Of a DNA stretch of 64,000 nucleotides, positions 63,514 to 64,000 are shown one piece after another. The stretch covers positions 1,116,001 to 1,180,000 of the forward strand of contig NZ_CP066362.1 in NCBI RefSeq assembly GCF_030323865.1, given 5' to 3'. Made by a program: the position numbers and the translations under genes. The stretch comes from Pseudarthrobacter defluvii. Lineage in GTDB: Bacteria; Actinomycetota; Actinomycetes; Actinomycetales; Micrococcaceae. Below the pieces are notes generated by a model. It saw only the letters and a program-made list of their open reading frames with translations. It made no database searches and was not told the DNA's origin. Within the stretch, counting starts at the first letter, position 1; each line of letters starts with the position of its first letter.

Positions 63514-64000
63514 CCTTCGGAAGCATGGAGCTCGCGGTGTTTCGCCGCGAGCTCCACGTAGCGCGTCGCATTGGCGCGGACCCCGTCGAACTCCTCATCC
63601 GTGAGTTCGCGGCGCACCTTGGCGGGCACTCCCGCCACCAGGGAGCGCGGCGGAACAACCGTTCCTTCCAGCACGACGGCGCCGGCGGCCACCAGCGAGC
63701 CGGCGCCGATCACTGCACCGTTGAGGACGGTGGCGCCCATGCCGATCAGGCAGTCGTCCTCCACTGTGCAGCCGTGCACGACGGCGGCGTGCCCCACGCT
63801 GACGCGTTGGCCCACGGTGCAGGGGAAGCCGGGGTCGGCGTGCAGCACCACGTTGTCCTGCAGGTTGCTTCCGGCGCCCACGGTGATGGCCGCGGTGTCG
63901 GCGCGGACGGAGACGCCGTAGAAGGCGCTGGAGTCCGGGCCCAGGGTGGCATTGCCGATGATCGAGGCCGACGGGGCCACGAACGCTGATTCATGGACAG
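63510..64000 (-). CDS. Gamma-carbonic-anhydrase-family hexapeptide protein (cut by window edge)
   Basis: The frame is open to the window end and reads VHESAFVAPSASIIGNATLG across the last codons, the usual family N-terminus, so the true start lies outside the window; GTG 63980 would truncate it. Left-handed beta-helix repeats carry the zinc-ligand-like histidines (VLHADPG, VGHAAVVHG), and VRAD has the conserved Arg. Many such proteins (PaaY/CaiE-like) accompany catabolic clusters with uncertain activity. It converges on the oxidase gene, with a 4-nt overlap. Confidence 0.9.
   Translation of the reverse strand, partial: VHESAFVAPSASIIGNATLGPDSSAFYGVSVRADTAAITVGAGSNLQDNVVLHADPGFPCTVGQRVSVGHAAVVHGCTVEDDCLIGMGATVLNGAVIGAGSLVAAGAVVLEGTVVPPRSLVAGVPAKVRRELTDEEFDGVRANATRYVELAAKHRELHASEG

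Noticed and set aside
63510..63980. Gamma-carbonic-anhydrase gene starting at GTG 63980
   Set aside because: In-frame codons up to the window edge encode the conserved family N-terminus, so the gene is truncated by the window.

Overview
The window is chromosomal DNA from a high-GC Gram-positive actinobacterium, most likely a Micrococcaceae member of the Arthrobacter/Pseudarthrobacter type. The evidence is the strongly GC-biased third codon positions, frequent GTG/TTG starts, 1-14 nt gene overlaps, a DevR/DevS-like pair, a GAF-ANTAR regulator, an LAxTG surface protein, a monomeric isocitrate dehydrogenase and a PerM(DUF6350)-purN-purH neighbourhood. I saw no tRNA, rRNA, CRISPR array, transposase or prophage. 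Both window edges cut genes: an MgtA-type P-ATPase on the left and a gamma-carbonic-anhydrase-like protein on the right.

Layout. 1-9 kb: P-type ATPase end, DevS-like kinase facing a DevR-like regulator, two unknown genes, membrane proteins, a TDT-family transporter flanked by two related palindromic repeats, a tandem SRPBCC protein, and an alpha/beta hydrolase/TfoX pair. 9.2-12.1 kb: a tightly overlapping operon of lipoprotein, atypical Nramp transporter and two PRC-barrel-like proteins, then a cold-shock gene with a long leader and a terminator. 12.2-20.5 kb: gluconate permease/kinase with a palindromic operator, SDR, Excalibur lipoprotein, GAF-ANTAR regulator, and a MocR regulator divergent from an EamA exporter with overlapping start codons. 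20.5-30.9 kb: RlmC, DUF3846, DHFR-like reductase, PAS-GGDEF-EAL protein, small stress membrane protein, HAD phosphatase, glycosyltransferase/UDP-sugar dehydrogenase pair, and a PRC-DUF2382 stress protein.

31-42.7 kb is mostly housekeeping: perM, purN, an MFS transporter, purH, a secreted trypsin-like protease with an overlapping 58-codon ORF, isocitrate dehydrogenase, and a Ser/Thr kinase/lipoprotein pair. 43-49 kb holds an LAxTG-anchored protein with near-identical 159-bp repeats, another secreted protein, a Gfo/Idh/MocA oxidoreductase and a MacB-like ABC system. 49-56.2 kb is a sugar/pectin region: a pectate lyase with a clear promoter and LacI-type operator, a ChvE-MmsAB-type monosaccharide importer, and a ROK repressor. 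A shared 22-bp element lies in front of both the importer and the repressor.

56.4-64 kb looks like a nitrogen or amino-acid catabolic block: nitrilase-superfamily amidase, PucR-family regulator, alanine-racemase-type enzyme, APC permease and a flavin amino-acid oxidase resembling tryptophan 2-monooxygenase. The best leads are this block, the Nramp/PRC operon with replaced metal-site residues, the 58-aa ORF that repeats a motif of the protease it overlaps, and the paired palindromic elements around the TDT transporter.
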